From assembly GCA_039934475.1 (NCBI GenBank), contig JBDTMC010000188.1, positions 1 through 13,409 of the forward strand: DNA of 13,409 nucleotides. The letters run 5' to 3'. Each line of letters starts with the position of its first letter. Position 1 is the first letter of the stretch. This stretch comes from JBDTMC01 sp039934475. GTDB taxonomy: Bacteria > Acidobacteriota > Terriglobia > Bryobacterales > Bryobacteraceae. The notes below the pieces were generated by a model, which saw only the letters and a list, made by a program, of their open reading frames with translations, was not told the origin of the DNA and made no database searches. Positions 1-7,426 of the stretch are shown here, piece after piece. A program made the translations under genes and the position numbers.

Positions 1-855
1 TGGCCGGCATTTTCGGATGCGTTGGGCTGGAATCTGCCCGAGTATTACGCAACCATTCAATTCGCCGACGTGGATGGCGACAAACAAGAGGAATTGATTG
101 CTCGTAACTCGAGCGGGATCGTGATCTGGAGGTACGACCAGAACACGGAGGCATGGGTGGAACAGCCGGCAGGGCCGCCACTCTCTGATAGCGCCATGTG
201 GGTGGTGCCGGAATGTTACTCCACTATTCAGTGCGCGGACGTGGATGGCGACGGGCAGGCGGAAATCGTTGGCCGGGGATTCTTCGGGATGGTGGGATAC
301 CACCGCGACAAACAGACGGGACAGTGGAATCTGTTTGGCACGGGATGGCCCACGTGGAGCGATCCGGTGTGGATTGGACAGCAGTATTACGGAACGATCC
401 AGTGCGCCGACATTGATGGCGACGGCCAGGCGGAGATCCTGGCGCGTGCTCCAGAGGGGTTGGTTGGCGTGAAGTGGCAGGGGGACACGAACTCCTGGGC
501 GCCGATTAGCGCCTTGGCTGCGCTGTCCGATGCGAACGGATGGGGTATGCCAGGATACTTCGAGACGATTCAGTTCGCGGATATCGGAGGCTTCCACAAG
601 AAGGAGTTGGTGGCGCGCAATTCGCAGGGAATGTTCGGCTATCGCTATGAGTCTGGCACTTGGAGGCAGATTGGCTTCGAATGGCCGGCATTGAGCGACG
701 CCGAAGGGTGGCTCTTCTCGCCGCAGTACTTTATGACGATCCACTGCGCCGACGTGAACGGGGACGGTCGCTCCGAGATGCTGGCACGCGATTCGAGGAG
801 CATGCACACGTTCCTGTTCAATGCGCTGACGTATGAATGGAGTCCGTCGTCCAAG
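1..855 (+). repeat. Five tandem 171-bp (57-aa) coding repeats
   Basis: The codons for the T-I-Q/H anchor begin at 52, 223, 394, 565 and 736, exactly 171 bp apart each time. The DNA has diverged well beyond simple copying, so these are old protein repeats (propeller blades) held at fixed length rather than a recent tandem duplication. Unit 5 carries one extra residue before the anchor, compensated elsewhere in the array. The array runs off the left edge, so the total number of blades is unknown. Confidence 0.85.
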
Positions 856-1830
856 CCCCTGTTCCCGCAATGGCAAGGCGAGCAGGTGAAGGCGTATGTC
901 TACATCAGCAAGAGCCTGATGGATAATCCGCCGGACCCCGATATTCGTTCGTCGTACACCAGCACGACGGCGACGATCTCGACTTATATCAGCGATCTCA
1001 ACTCGCTGGCAAGACCTTCGGATATCGATCCCGACGATTGGAACTTCGTGAAGGCCCAGATCCTCAATGAGTTGAGCCTGGTTCAGGCCGTGGATGGCTG
1101 GTTCAGTAAGACCAGCAGCCTGATCAACAGTATCTTCTCGATGGACAGCAATAGCGTTGAGCCGGTTCGGACCGTCATCACGACGTCGGAAGAATCAGCG
1201 TTCAGCACAACGATCATGTCGGTGCTGTCGGGTGTGGCCTGGGCGGTACTCGGCGCGAATCCCGATTTTGCGATGGCCGCGATGGTCGCGGGTTTGCTGT
1301 CGGAAGCGTTTACGGCTGCGGGGGCGGCGTCCGGAGGAGACCTGTCTCTGACCGTTGCCGAGCTGCAGAGTGCGCTGAATACCAGTTTCGTGAATGCCGT
1401 GGCGGCGAACGGAGAAACGCAATCTGCCGTGGTTCAAGACTGGAGCCTGCTGCAGGCGATGGGAACGCCCATCATTCAGAACGTCTGGCGGTGGGACGAC
1501 AAATTGACCGGAGCGCTGCTGGGCGCCGGGCAACAGTCCTACACGCTGTGGCTGTGGCAACTGCTGATGCCGCTGCGGTGGCAAGTGATAAGGAAGAGTG
1601 TGGCGGACTGCGACGAGACAGGGTCCGGTTGCCCGCCGGTAGGGTTTGTGCCGCTGCAGTATTCGTTGAACGATGGATCTTATATTTATTGGACACAAGG
1701 TTCGGGTTTCGCCGATTTTCCCGGTCAGCCGTGTTTGAGCGGGTTGTTCGATATCACTGGGTTAAATGTTCCCCTGACGGTGTTCTTTTACCGCTTGAAT
1801 GGGTGGAACATGAAGCTGGTTGAGGAGTGA
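1..1830 (+). CDS. FG-GAP/VCBS repeat protein with unknown C-terminal domain (5' end outside window)
   Basis: The reading frame is open from base 1 and already encodes repeat sequence there (WPAFSDALGW), so the true start lies upstream and 609 codons are visible. The TTG at 22 is not a convincing start. Five repeats with core TIQxADVDGDGQAEIxAR lie at visible residues of about 1-285. The DxDGDGxxE loop is the calcium-binding type seen in FG-GAP/VCBS beta-propeller blades. Repeat 4 has lost it (ADIGGFHKKE). From about residue 290 to 609 the sequence is not recognised: a Ser/Thr-rich, probably helical stretch, a hydrophobic small-residue segment at about 404-446, and a Trp/aromatic-rich end with three cysteines. 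FG-GAP/VCBS proteins are usually exported, surface-bound or adhesive, but any signal peptide would be outside the window. A toxin-like or membrane-inserting role for the C-terminus is speculation. The gene is convergent with pyc. Confidence 0.85.
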   Translation, partial: WPAFSDALGWNLPEYYATIQFADVDGDKQEELIARNSSGIVIWRYDQNTEAWVEQPAGPPLSDSAMWVVPECYSTIQCADVDGDGQAEIVGRGFFGMVGYHRDKQTGQWNLFGTGWPTWSDPVWIGQQYYGTIQCADIDGDGQAEILARAPEGLVGVKWQGDTNSWAPISALAALSDANGWGMPGYFETIQFADIGGFHKKELVARNSQGMFGYRYESGTWRQIGFEWPALSDAEGWLFSPQYFMTIHCADVNGDGRSEMLARDSRSMHTFLFNALTYEWSPSSKPLFPQWQGEQVKAYVYISKSLMDNPPDPDIRSSYTSTTATISTYISDLNSLARPSDIDPDDWNFVKAQILNELSLVQAVDGWFSKTSSLINSIFSMDSNSVEPVRTVITTSEESAFSTTIMSVLSGVAWAVLGANPDFAMAAMVAGLLSEAFTAAGAASGGDLSLTVAELQSALNTSFVNAVAANGETQSAVVQDWSLLQAMGTPIIQNVWRWDDKLTGALLGAGQQSYTLWLWQLLMPLRWQVIRKSVADCDETGSGCPPVGFVPLQYSLNDGSYIYWTQGSGFADFPGQPCLSGLFDITGLNVPLTVFFYRLNGWNMKLVEE

Positions 1831-1873
1831 GATTCCCGTTTAGTGAGAGTGGTGCGCAAGGCCGCCCGGTAAC

Positions 1874-4800
1874 TCAGTCCACGACCAGTAAGAGATCTTT
1901 CGCCTCCACGGTTTGACCGACGTGGACAAGCCGCTTGCTAACGCGGCCGTCGATGGGGGCGTAGACAGTGGTCTGCATTTTCATGGCTTCCATGACCAGC
2001 AGACGGTCCCCCTTTTTCACCTGTTCGTTGAGTTCCACGCAGAGCGTTGTGACCGCGCCGGGAATGGGTGCGCCCACCTCGCCAGGGACCGTTGGATCCG
2101 CCTTGGGCAGCAGCGGTGTGGCCGCTTGCAGGCTCTTGTCGCGGATATTAACTTCGCGCGGTTGGCCGTTCAGTTCGAAGAAGACCGTACGGTAGCCTTC
2201 CGGGTGCGGCTCACTGATGGTGAGGAATTTCAGAATAAGCCGCTTCCCTGCCTCAAGGTCAATGGAGATCTCGTCGCCGCTTTGCATGCCATAGAAGAAC
2301 TGCGGCGTTGGCAGCACTTCCACATCGCCGTAATTCTGGCGCGCTTTCGCGAACTTCAGGAAGACCTCAGGGTACATGAGGTAGCTCATGAGATCGGTGC
2401 GGCTGGTTGGCTCTCCGGTCTTCTGTTCGACGGCAGCGCCGGTGGCGGTAAGATCCACGGGCGCAAGGCGCTCACTGGGGCGGCCGATGCGGGGCTTGCC
2501 TCCCTTGAGGATGACGTTAGTGATGCGCGGGGGCCAGCCGCCCTCAGGCTCACCGAGCGAGCCTTCAAACATGTCCACTACGCTGTTGGGAACGGTGACG
2601 GTGTGATCGGGGCCCAGCCGCTCAAACTCATGGACGGTCATGCCGTGGCTGACCAGGAAGAGCGCCATATCGCCAACCACCTTGCTGGAGGGCGTTACCT
2701 TTACGATATCTCCGAAGGCCATGTTGACTTCGGCGTAGGTGCGGGCCACGTCCGGCCAACGGTCGCCAAGACCCATCGATTCGGCCTGTTCCTTGAGGTT
2801 GGTGTACTGGCCGCCGGGCATTTCGTGTAAGTAGACTTCGGCAGTGCCGGACTTCGGCGCGTTGTCGAAGGGACGATACCAGGTGCGGACCACTTCCCAG
2901 TAGTCGGCACAGCGGTCCAGCGATTCGAGGCTGACACCGGTTTCGCGTTCGGTGTGATTGAGGGCCGCCACAATCGAATTCAGGTTTGGCTGGCTGGTAG
3001 TGCCGCTCATGGCGGAGATGGCTCCATCGGCGACGTCCACTCCGGCTTCGGCGGCTTTGAGGATAGAAGAGGCATTGATGCCGCTGGTGTCGTGCGTGTG
3101 GAAGTGGATGGGGAGACCGATTTCCTGGCGCAGCGTGGTGACGAGTTTTTCCGCCGCATACGGTTTGCACAGGCCCGCCATGTCCTTGATGGCCAGGACG
3201 TGTGCTCCCATACGCTCCAGTTCCTTCGCCATTTTGACGTAGTAAGTGAGCGGGTACTTATCGCGTTTGGGGTCGAGGATGTCGCCGGTGTAGCAGATAG
3301 CGGCTTCGCAGATACGTCCGGTCTTGCGCACCGCTGCCATGGGGGCGCGCATGTTGGGCAGCCAGTTGAGCGAATCGAAGACGCGGAAAATGTCGATGCC
3401 CTGGGCGGCGGATTCGGCGATAAACTCGTCCACCACATTATCGGGATAAGCGGTGTAGCCGACTGCGTTCGAGGCACGGAGCAGCATCTGGAAGCAGATA
3501 TTGGGGATGGCTTCGCGCAGCTTCTGGAGGCGCATCCAGGGGTCTTCGAGGAGGAAGCGGAGGGCTACGTCGAAGGTCGCGCCACCCCACATTTCCAGGC
3601 TGTAGAGGTTGTGCAGGCGATGGGAGACGTAGTTGGCGACGGCGAGCATGTCATAGCCGCGCATACGCGTGGCCATAAGGCTTTGGTGGGCGTCGCGGAA
3701 AGTGGTGTCTGTCAGCAGCAGCCGTTTCTGATTGCGCGTCCATTCGGCGAACTTTTCGGGACCCAGTTCATCGAGCAACTGTTTGGTGCCGCGGGGCGGT
3801 TCCGTGAGATCGTGTTCAAAACGCGGGGCCTTGCGGAAATGGTCGGGAGCGGGCTTGCCTTTCACTTCGGGATTACCGTTGACGATGACCTCGCCGAGAT
3901 AGGTGAGCAGCTTGGTGGCGCGGTCGCGGCGGAGAGTAAATGCGAATAACTCCGGCGTATCGTCGATGAAGCGGGTGACAGCTTGGCCGGCCTGGAACAC
4001 CGGATGGTTTACCACGTTTTCCAGGAACGGGATGTTGGTCTTCACACCTCGAATGCGGAACTCGCGGAGAGCGCGGTCCATGCGCTGGCACGCTTGCGGG
4101 AAGGTGCGGCCCCAGGCGGTCATCTTCACCAGCAGCGAATCGTAGTAGGGGGTGATCACGGCCCCGCCATAGGCAGAAGCTCCATCCAGCCGGATGCCGA
4201 AACCGGCGGGCGAGCGGTAGGTGTGTATCTTTCCGTAATCCGGGATGAAGTTGTTTGCAGGATCCTCCGTCGTCACACGGCACTGCAAGGCGCAGCCGTG
4301 GAGGGGGACGTCGGCTTGCTGGGGCAGATCCATTTCCTCGCCGAAAAGGGACAGCCCCTGGGCCACCTGAATCTGGGAACGGACGATGTCGATGCCAGTG
4401 ACCACTTCGGTGACCGTGTGTTCCACCTGAACGCGCGGGTTCACCTCAATGAAGAACCATTCGCTGCTGTCCACATCCACCAGGAATTCGACGGTGCCGG
4501 CATTGTAGTAGCCGGCTGCCTGCGAGAGTTTCACCGCGTCGGCACACAGGCCTTTGCGGATGCGGTCATCGAGGCCAACTGCGGGTGCCACTTCCACCAC
4601 CTTCTGGTGGCGGCGCTGCACGCTGCAATCGCGCTCATAGAGATGGAGGATGTTGCCGTGACGGTCGCCGAGGATCTGAACTTCAACGTGCCGGGCGCGG
4701 CGGATATAGCGTTCCAGGAAAACCGCGTCGTTGCCGAAGGCCGCGGCTGCTTCGGCGCGCGCTTCATCAATCTTGCCGGGCAGTTCCGCCATCGAATTGG

Positions 4801-5311
4801 CTACGCGCATGCCGCGGCCGCCCCCACCGAAGGCGGCCTTGATGATCATGGGGAAGCCGATCGTCCGCGCGATCTCCTCGACGTTGTCCTGCCGGGTGAC
4901 CGCCCGCTCCGTCCCCGGGACCACCTGGATTCCGGCCTGTTGGGCGAGGCGGCGGGCGGCCGTCTTGTCACCCAGCATGGCGAGAATTTCCTTGCTTGGG
5001 CCAACGAAGGTTATGCCTGCACGCTCACAAGCTTCGGCCAGTTGCGGGTTCTCCGAGAGGAAGCCGTAGCCAGGGTGAATCGCGTCCACACCAACTTCTT
5101 TCGCCAGCGCGACAATGCCTTCGAAATCCAAATACGCCTGCACTGGACCCTGGCCTGAACCGATCTGATAGGCTTCGTCGGCTTTGAAACGATGGAGGCT
5201 GAGGCGGTCCTCTTGCGAATACACGGCAACGGTCTTGAGGCCGAGTTCATTGGCCGCGCGGAAGATCCGGATCGCGATTTCGCCGCGGTTGAGTGCAAGC
5301 AGTTTCTTCAT
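1874..5311 (-). CDS. pyc: Pyruvate carboxylase, single-chain
   Basis: Biotin-dependent, ATP-driven carboxylation of pyruvate to oxaloacetate (EC 6.4.1.1), a cytoplasmic anaplerotic step feeding the TCA cycle and gluconeogenesis. The start is ATG at 5311, giving MKKLLALNRGEIAIRIF, the usual N-terminus; 1145 aa is normal length. Residues 1-450 are biotin carboxylase, with glycine loop FGGGGRGM (161-168) and EVNPRVQVEHTVTE (289-302; R293, E297). The carboxyltransferase barrel starts at TDTTFRDAHQS (534-544), with the lysine expected to be carboxylated in AIKDMAG (K709) and metal-binding HFHTHDTSG (736-744; H738, H740). The biotinyl domain ends the chain with EAMKM, biotin on K1111. All key residues are intact and no frameshift is seen. 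The frame stays open 63 codons upstream to 5500, but that extension is not pyc-like and runs into the next gene. No clear Shine-Dalgarno is seen. It stands alone, with convergent and divergent neighbours. Confidence 0.97.
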   Translation of the reverse strand: MKKLLALNRGEIAIRIFRAANELGLKTVAVYSQEDRLSLHRFKADEAYQIGSGQGPVQAYLDFEGIVALAKEVGVDAIHPGYGFLSENPQLAEACERAGITFVGPSKEILAMLGDKTAARRLAQQAGIQVVPGTERAVTRQDNVEEIARTIGFPMIIKAAFGGGGRGMRVANSMAELPGKIDEARAEAAAAFGNDAVFLERYIRRARHVEVQILGDRHGNILHLYERDCSVQRRHQKVVEVAPAVGLDDRIRKGLCADAVKLSQAAGYYNAGTVEFLVDVDSSEWFFIEVNPRVQVEHTVTEVVTGIDIVRSQIQVAQGLSLFGEEMDLPQQADVPLHGCALQCRVTTEDPANNFIPDYGKIHTYRSPAGFGIRLDGASAYGGAVITPYYDSLLVKMTAWGRTFPQACQRMDRALREFRIRGVKTNIPFLENVVNHPVFQAGQAVTRFIDDTPELFAFTLRRDRATKLLTYLGEVIVNGNPEVKGKPAPDHFRKAPRFEHDLTEPPRGTKQLLDELGPEKFAEWTRNQKRLLLTDTTFRDAHQSLMATRMRGYDMLAVANYVSHRLHNLYSLEMWGGATFDVALRFLLEDPWMRLQKLREAIPNICFQMLLRASNAVGYTAYPDNVVDEFIAESAAQGIDIFRVFDSLNWLPNMRAPMAAVRKTGRICEAAICYTGDILDPKRDKYPLTYYVKMAKELERMGAHVLAIKDMAGLCKPYAAEKLVTTLRQEIGLPIHFHTHDTSGINASSILKAAEAGVDVADGAISAMSGTTSQPNLNSIVAALNHTERETGVSLESLDRCADYWEVVRTWYRPFDNAPKSGTAEVYLHEMPGGQYTNLKEQAESMGLGDRWPDVARTYAEVNMAFGDIVKVTPSSKVVGDMALFLVSHGMTVHEFERLGPDHTVTVPNSVVDMFEGSLGEPEGGWPPRITNVILKGGKPRIGRPSERLAPVDLTATGAAVEQKTGEPTSRTDLMSYLMYPEVFLKFAKARQNYGDVEVLPTPQFFYGMQSGDEISIDLEAGKRLILKFLTISEPHPEGYRTVFFELNGQPREVNIRDKSLQAATPLLPKADPTVPGEVGAPIPGAVTTLCVELNEQVKKGDRLLVMEAMKMQTTVYAPIDGRVSKRLVHVGQTVEAKDLLLVVD

Positions 5312-5423
5312 AAAAATGTTCGTGTTGCCGTGCTTTGAGGGGCTAGAGAACAGGGTAACAAATCTGCTACATTTGCTGAACATTCGCGCATGGAATAGCG
5401 TATGGTTCTCTGAGGAAGTGAAT
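5312..5423. promoter_or_regulatory. Divergent intergenic region pyc / DUF4097 lipoprotein
   Basis: These 112 bases separate two divergent starts and must hold the promoters of both genes. They are more AT-rich than the flanks. TTGCTG at 5373-5378 could be a plus-strand -35 box, but no good -10 lies at standard spacing, so no specific promoter is called. No clear operator palindrome was seen. Confidence 0.45.
5412..5418 (+). promoter_or_regulatory. Ribosome binding site fixing the lipoprotein start
   Basis: GAGGAAG lies 5 bases before the ATG at 5424. It decides for this start over ATGs further upstream in the same open frame (for example 5184), because only the 5424 start puts a lipoprotein signal at the N-terminus. 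Confidence 0.7.
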
Positions 5424-6356
5424 ATGCGACGACGACTTCTATTGCTGGCCTTGGCTGCAGGCACGTTGAGCCTGGCGGGCTGCGAGTTCGAAAACTTCAT
5501 TGAGGGCGACCGCTACAAGGAAGATTTCAACTACTCCTACGACCTAAAGCCCGGCGGGACCGTGGCCGTGGAGAGCCTGAACGGGTCAGTAGAGATCGCG
5601 GGCTGGGAGAAGAACTCCGTGCAGATTACAGGCACGAAGTACGCGGCCACCCAGGATCTGTTGTCGGCGCTAAAGGTGGACATCACTGCGACGGGCGACG
5701 CGGTTCGTATCCGCGTGGTGAAACCGAGCGAGCGGCGGGGCGGCATGGGAGCGCGGTTTGTGTTGCGCGTCCCTTACAAGTCGATGCTCGACCGCATCAC
5801 AACCTCAAACGGGTCCATCCGCGTGGAAGGCATCGAAGGGGAGAGCCGTTTGAAGACGTCAAACGGAAGCGTGAAGGTCTCAAAAACGAAAGGTCCGCTG
5901 GAAGCCATCACTTCGAACTCAAGCATCGAACTGTTGGAGTTTGAGGGCAGCGCGGTGTTGAACACTTCGAATGGACACATCAAGGCGGATGGCATTCGCG
6001 GGCGGTTCGAAGCGACGACCTCCAATTCCAGTGTGGAGGCGCGTTTACTGCAGATTGACGAGGGGCGGCCGATCAAGGTGGAGAGCTCGAACGGGTCCAT
6101 CAATCTGACGGTGGAGTCCCTGAAGGGCAACGACATTGTCGCCACGACTTCGAATTCGTCGATCACGCTACACCTGCCCGCGGCGATCAATGCCCAATTG
6201 GCGGCGAGCACTTCGAATTCGTCCATCAGCAGTGACTTCGACGTGTCGGTTCGCGGTACGACGAGTAAGAATCGGCTGGAAGGGACGATCGGTTCCGGCG
6301 GCCCGAAGATCGAAGCGAGCACGTCCAATGGCTCGGTTAAAATTTTGAAGTTGTAG
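5424..6356 (+). CDS. DUF4097-family beta-solenoid lipoprotein
   Basis: A 310-residue predicted lipoprotein. The signal is MRRRLLLLALAAGTLSLAGC: arginines, a hydrophobic core and an LAGC lipobox with the lipidated Cys at 20. The next residue is Glu, so outer-membrane sorting would be expected under the E. coli rule, which is not proven for this phylum. After an N-terminal module (20-120, with one SLNGSVEI motif) the chain becomes a ladder of TSNGS/TSNSS motifs at 127-305, the pattern of DUF4097 (putative adhesin/auto-transporter-like) beta-solenoids. No catalytic motif is seen. DUF4097 proteins have no firmly established biochemical role; some are encoded near envelope-stress regulators, but none is adjacent here. 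It is monocistronic by layout, divergent from pyc and convergent with the hydrolase remnant downstream. The family call is confident; the function is unknown. Confidence 0.88.
   Translation: MRRRLLLLALAAGTLSLAGCEFENFIEGDRYKEDFNYSYDLKPGGTVAVESLNGSVEIAGWEKNSVQITGTKYAATQDLLSALKVDITATGDAVRIRVVKPSERRGGMGARFVLRVPYKSMLDRITTSNGSIRVEGIEGESRLKTSNGSVKVSKTKGPLEAITSNSSIELLEFEGSAVLNTSNGHIKADGIRGRFEATTSNSSVEARLLQIDEGRPIKVESSNGSINLTVESLKGNDIVATTSNSSITLHLPAAINAQLAASTSNSSISSDFDVSVRGTTSKNRLEGTIGSGGPKIEASTSNGSVKILKL
5796..6341 (+). repeat. TSNGS/TSNSS rung repeats, 54-bp basic period
   Basis: The motif asparagines are at protein residues 129, 147, 165, 183, 201, 223, 244, 265, a degenerate N283 (TSKN), and 302. 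The first five are exactly 18 residues (54 bp) apart and later spacings are 18-22. This fits stacked beta-solenoid rungs with an Asn/Ser ladder. The repeated, codon-biased motif also explains a long open frame on the opposite strand here. Confidence 0.8.
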
Positions 6357-6364
6357 GCGCGGCG

Positions 6365-6393
6365 GGCAGGCCGCTTGTTAGGAGTGGCCTGCC
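6365..6393. terminator. Hairpin between convergent genes, possible terminator
   Basis: GGCAGGCC (6365-6372) and GGCCTGCC (6386-6393) form a perfect 8-bp GC-rich stem with a 13-nt loop, 8 nt after the lipoprotein stop. The right arm lies in the last codons of the minus-strand hydrolase remnant. No T-tract follows on either strand, so intrinsic termination is unproven. The hairpin could also just be chance in GC-rich DNA. Confidence 0.4.
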
Positions 6394-7051
6394 TTCATGC
6401 CCATGTAGTTCATTGCCAGCCACTGCTCGGGTTTCAGAAAGCCGTTCCCCCATTTCTTATCGTAGTCAGCGAAGGGCCGCGCCGCCGCGGCTTGCTCCAG
6501 AGTCTTCCCGGATTTCACCAGGTTGGTCATGATCTGGAGCGATTGCGCCAGCATATCGCCGAACTCCTTCACCTCTGTGCGCCCACTCACGGGGCCGTGT
6601 CCCGGGATCACCTTCGTGCTGCCGTCAATTGCCTTATAGATGCGCTCGGCGTTTGCCGCCATGCCGGCCAAAGATCCGCCCGTGCCGTAATCGATAAACG
6701 GGTAAGCGCCGCTCCAGACAAGGTCGCCACAATGGTAGACGTTGGCGTTCTGAAAGTGGATGGTCGTATCGCCATCCGTGTGGGCTGGTGGAAGGTGACG
6801 GTGGTGGAGGGTTTCCGAACCGTGAAGCTGACCTTGGTCCTTAAAGGATCAACCGGACGTCCTTCCAGGGGAAGCGGCTCGAAGGGAAGTTTGAAGAATT
6901 CGATCGTCTGCTTCGTGGAAAGACGCAGAGTGGTATTTTCGTGGGCCAGGATCTTTGCGCCGGACTTGCCTAAGACTGCATTGGCGCCGACGTGTTCGTA
7001 ATGCCAGTGCGTGTTAATGACCCGGGTGACCGGCGACTTGCTAATCTTGCC
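6378..7051 (-). pseudogene. Metallo-beta-lactamase-fold hydrolase, truncated and frameshifted
   Basis: Two adjacent minus-strand frames together encode most of an MBL-fold hydrolase. The upstream frame (7051 to about 6843, 70 codons) gives GKISKSPVTRVINTHWHYEH and continues to LEGRPVDP. The downstream frame (about 6842-6378) gives FKDQGQLHGSETLHHRHL, then PPAHTDGDTTIHF, VYHCGDLVWSGAYPF, VIPGHGPVSG and ends KAGHS. The switch lies at the AAA run 6843-6845; one extra T in the coding strand would restore VDPFKDQGQ, so a single base is missing. Before GKISK stands an in-frame TAG (7052-7054), and the family's first strands and any signal peptide are absent, replaced by the antitoxin gene. The metal motif reads HWHYEH instead of HxHxDH. 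Frameshift, lost N-terminus and altered ligand together indicate a decaying gene; a sequencing error could explain only the frameshift. Confidence 0.85.
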
Positions 7052-7053
7052 CT

Positions 7054-7059
7054 AGGAGA
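7054..7059 (+). promoter_or_regulatory. Ribosome binding site of the HigA-like gene
   Basis: AGGAGA with 6 bases to the ATG at 7066, a strong site that favours this start over the ATG two codons later (7072). The same bases create the in-frame TAG (7052-7054, minus strand) that bounds the hydrolase remnant, so the junction between old and new sequence lies at or very near this site. Confidence 0.65.
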
Positions 7060-7065
7060 ATCGCC

Positions 7066-7368
7066 ATGCCCATGAAAAATCCGCCACACCCGGGCGATTT
7101 TATACGCACGGAAATCATCGAACCAGCGGGCCTCTCCGTTACAGCGGCAGCGACCGGACTTGGTGTTTCCCGCCCTGCCTTGTCCAGCCTGCTAAACGCA
7201 AAGGCGGGCCTGTCGGGCGATATGGCACTGCGGATCGAGAAGGCTTTTGGCGTGAAGATGGACACGCTGATGAGGATGCAATCGGCCTACGACATTGCGC
7301 AGGTTCGTAAGAGGGCGAAGGAAATTCACGTGCGCCCTATCCGCCCGATGGCAGACGTTCACTCCTAA
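7066..7368 (+). CDS. higA: HigA-family antitoxin / XRE-type HTH regulator (orphan)
   Basis: A 100-residue protein opening MPMKNPPHPGDFIRTEIIEP, the typical start of HigA-type addiction-module antidotes. A helix-turn-helix of the XRE/Cro class follows at about residues 24-65 (VTAAATGLGVSRPALSSLLN, then the LSGDMALRIEKAFGV helix). In the family the protein neutralises the HigB mRNA interferase and represses its own operon by binding DNA as a dimer. Family operons normally place higB just upstream. Here the upstream bases are the minus-strand hydrolase remnant and no HigB-like frame is present on either side, so this is an orphan. It may act as a plain transcription regulator, an anti-addiction protein against a HigB elsewhere, or be a relic of transfer. 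Length and HTH look complete, so it is probably expressed. The family call is firm; the role is uncertain. Confidence 0.87.
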   Translation: MPMKNPPHPGDFIRTEIIEPAGLSVTAAATGLGVSRPALSSLLNAKAGLSGDMALRIEKAFGVKMDTLMRMQSAYDIAQVRKRAKEIHVRPIRPMADVHS

Positions 7369-7426
7369 GCGCAGGATAACGCCACGTCGCGCTCGTGAGC
7401 GGGAAACGCCTTACTCGGGGCGGGAC

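Noticed and set aside
22..24. TTG at 22 as the start of the first gene
   Set aside because: Codons before it already encode the repeat consensus, so the gene continues to the left of the window.
1831..1873. Bidirectional terminator between gene 1 and pyc
   Set aside because: The 43-base gap shows no clear stem with a T-tract on either strand.
2954..5158. Long plus-strand open frames (331 and 391 codons) opposite pyc
   Set aside because: Shadows of the GC-rich pyc codons in another frame; the sequences show no domain pattern and pyc itself is unmistakable.
5184..5423. 80-codon upstream extension of the lipoprotein reading frame
   Set aside because: It lies inside the pyc gene on the other strand and would bury the lipoprotein signal and LAGC lipobox in mid-protein; a good ribosome site supports the start at 5424.
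5312..5500. 63-codon N-terminal extension of pyruvate carboxylase (start at 5500)
   Set aside because: The extension has no similarity to the family, runs through the divergent promoter region and antisense to the start of the lipoprotein gene; MKKLLALNRGEIA at 5311 is the usual N-terminus.
5774..6328. 184-codon minus-strand frame opposite the lipoprotein
   Set aside because: Produced by the regular TSNGS repeat codons read backwards; repetitive, with no known fold.
6839..6848. Programmed -1 frameshift in the hydrolase gene
   Set aside because: No in-phase slippery heptamer and no convincing downstream stem; the N-terminus is also lost and a metal ligand changed, so decay is the simpler reading.
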